Source: an uncultured Leuconostoc sp.
Lineage (GTDB): Bacteria; Bacillota; Bacilli; Lactobacillales; Lactobacillaceae
Assembly (NCBI GenBank): GCA_900554745.1
Contig: USIU01000002.1
Location: 1-30,119 of the forward strand
DNA: 30,119 nucleotides
Direction of reading: 5' to 3'
A program made the translations under genes and the position numbers. Shown here piece by piece: positions 29,599-30,119 of this stretch (position 1 is the first letter of the stretch; each line of letters begins with the position of its first letter). The notes under the pieces were generated by a model that had not been told where the DNA came from, did not search any database, and worked only from the letters and a program-made list of their open reading frames with translations.

Positions 29599-30119
29599 TT
29601 ATGCTTCAGAATCGTTATCTTCATCATACACGACTTTGATTTCTGGTGCACGTGCCACACCCTTATTATCAATTTTCAAAAGACCAATCATAACCATGAT
29701 AATCCATGACTTTCTTGAGTACGCAATGTACATGGGCACCCAATATTTCGTAAATTTACGTTTGTAGTGATGCAACCCTTCAAATGAATAAACTTTTGAC
29801 CCAAATTGGTATACCAAATTAGCTAACCGCTCGCGACCAAAACTCTGGCGATGTTGGCCAACGTTGGCCAGCGGTGACATCCCCAAATTCAACGTTGTCA
29901 ACCCTTTTTCCTTGGCATAGGCAATCGTGTTCACAAACAACACATCCATCACACCATTTGGTGCTTGCTTGGTAAAACGCATCAAGTCAACAGCCAATTG
30001 TTGTTCGGTATGTGACGTTACCAGCGTGGCAAAGGCTTCGATTTGCCCATCTTTTTCAAGCACGGCAATCGGATAACGTTGGAGATAATTGTCGTCAAAG
30101 AAGCCCAATGAATAACCTT
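29599..30119 (-). CDS. mprF: MprF C-terminal domain (phosphatidylglycerol lysyltransferase), 5' part beyond the window
   Basis: An open frame of 172 codons plus stop enters from the right edge. It holds the end of the DUF2156 aminoacyl-transferase domain of MprF: SLGFFDDNYLQRYPIAVL, then DLMRFTKQAPNGVMDVLFV, LNLGMSPLANVG and FEGLHHYKRKFTKYW. A TTG at 30108 could look like a start, but the codons before it (encoding GYS) continue the family pattern, so the gene begins outside. MprF adds lysine or another amino acid to phosphatidylglycerol and flips the product, which lowers sensitivity to cationic peptides. The last 25 residues are acidic and poorly conserved. Confidence 0.92.
   Translation of the reverse strand, partial: GYSLGFFDDNYLQRYPIAVLEKDGQIEAFATLVTSHTEQQLAVDLMRFTKQAPNGVMDVLFVNTIAYAKEKGLTTLNLGMSPLANVGQHRQSFGRERLANLVYQFGSKVYSFEGLHHYKRKFTKYWVPMYIAYSRKSWIIMVMIGLLKIDNKGVARAPEIKVVYDEDNDSEA

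Noticed and set aside
30106..30108. TTG as a start of a separate short gene at the right edge
   Set aside because: The codons upstream in frame continue the MprF family sequence, so the gene is simply cut by the window.
1..30119. tRNA, rRNA, T-box, CRISPR array, IS element or prophage
   Set aside because: No clover-leaf, GGTGG/ACCGCG T-box motif, regularly spaced repeat, transposase or integrase was seen on either strand.

Overview
The window looks like core chromosome of a low-to-mid GC lactic acid bacterium of the Leuconostoc/Weissella group (Lactobacillaceae sensu lato), most likely Weissella-like. This is inferred from a D-specific lactate dehydrogenase, the yqeG-yqeH-yhbY-nadD-yqeK-rsfS-yqeM-tmcAL order, a uvrB-uvrA / yvcK-whiA-clpP block, LtaS-type lipoteichoic acid synthesis and MprF. 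No rRNA, tRNA, IS element, prophage or CRISPR was seen. Of 27 protein genes, 26 lie on the minus strand. The only plus-strand gene encodes a 40-residue basic protein at 12.1 kb.

Layout from right to left, which is the direction of transcription. (a) 30.1-26.9 kb: the C-terminal part of MprF, a YfbR-like HD nucleotidase and a MacB-like ABC/FtsX fusion. (b) 26.8-23.3 kb: a heterodimeric ABC exporter with one canonical and one degenerate ATP site. (c) 23.1-17.4 kb: a glycolipid/lipoteichoic acid operon of two GT4 glycosyltransferases, a YbhN/LafC-like membrane protein, a YkuJ-family small protein and LtaS. (d) 17.3-12.3 kb: uvrB and uvrA, with a near-perfect LexA box inside the ltaS terminator. 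(e) 12.3-9.2 kb: the small plus-strand gene, then yvcK, whiA and clpP. RapZ, which often sits between uvrA and yvcK, is not at this locus. (f) 9.0-6.6 kb: D-lactate dehydrogenase and an orphan PTS EIIC-like permease. (g) 6.3-5.7 kb: a secreted Apf/SLT-like cell wall protein. (h) 5.5 kb to the left edge: the yqe ribosome-assembly/NAD/tRNA-modification operon.

The genes are mostly conventional; the regulatory DNA is more informative. Classical operators can be read by eye: a LexA box (uvrB), a CIRCE element (clpP), a Rex-like site (ldhD) and an exact WalR-consensus box (Apf-like gene). The least expected signal is at uvrA and yvcK. Each has no well-placed Shine-Dalgarno sequence of its own. Each is preceded by a very short ORF with an AAGGAAGG ribosome site. 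Each short ORF contains a strong RNA hairpin and stops about ten bases inside the real gene, in the same relative frame. This suggests leader-peptide or structure-controlled translational coupling and is the best candidate here for something undescribed. A second oddity is an 11-bp perfect inverted repeat between an orphan AAGGAGG sequence and the HD-nucleotidase start.
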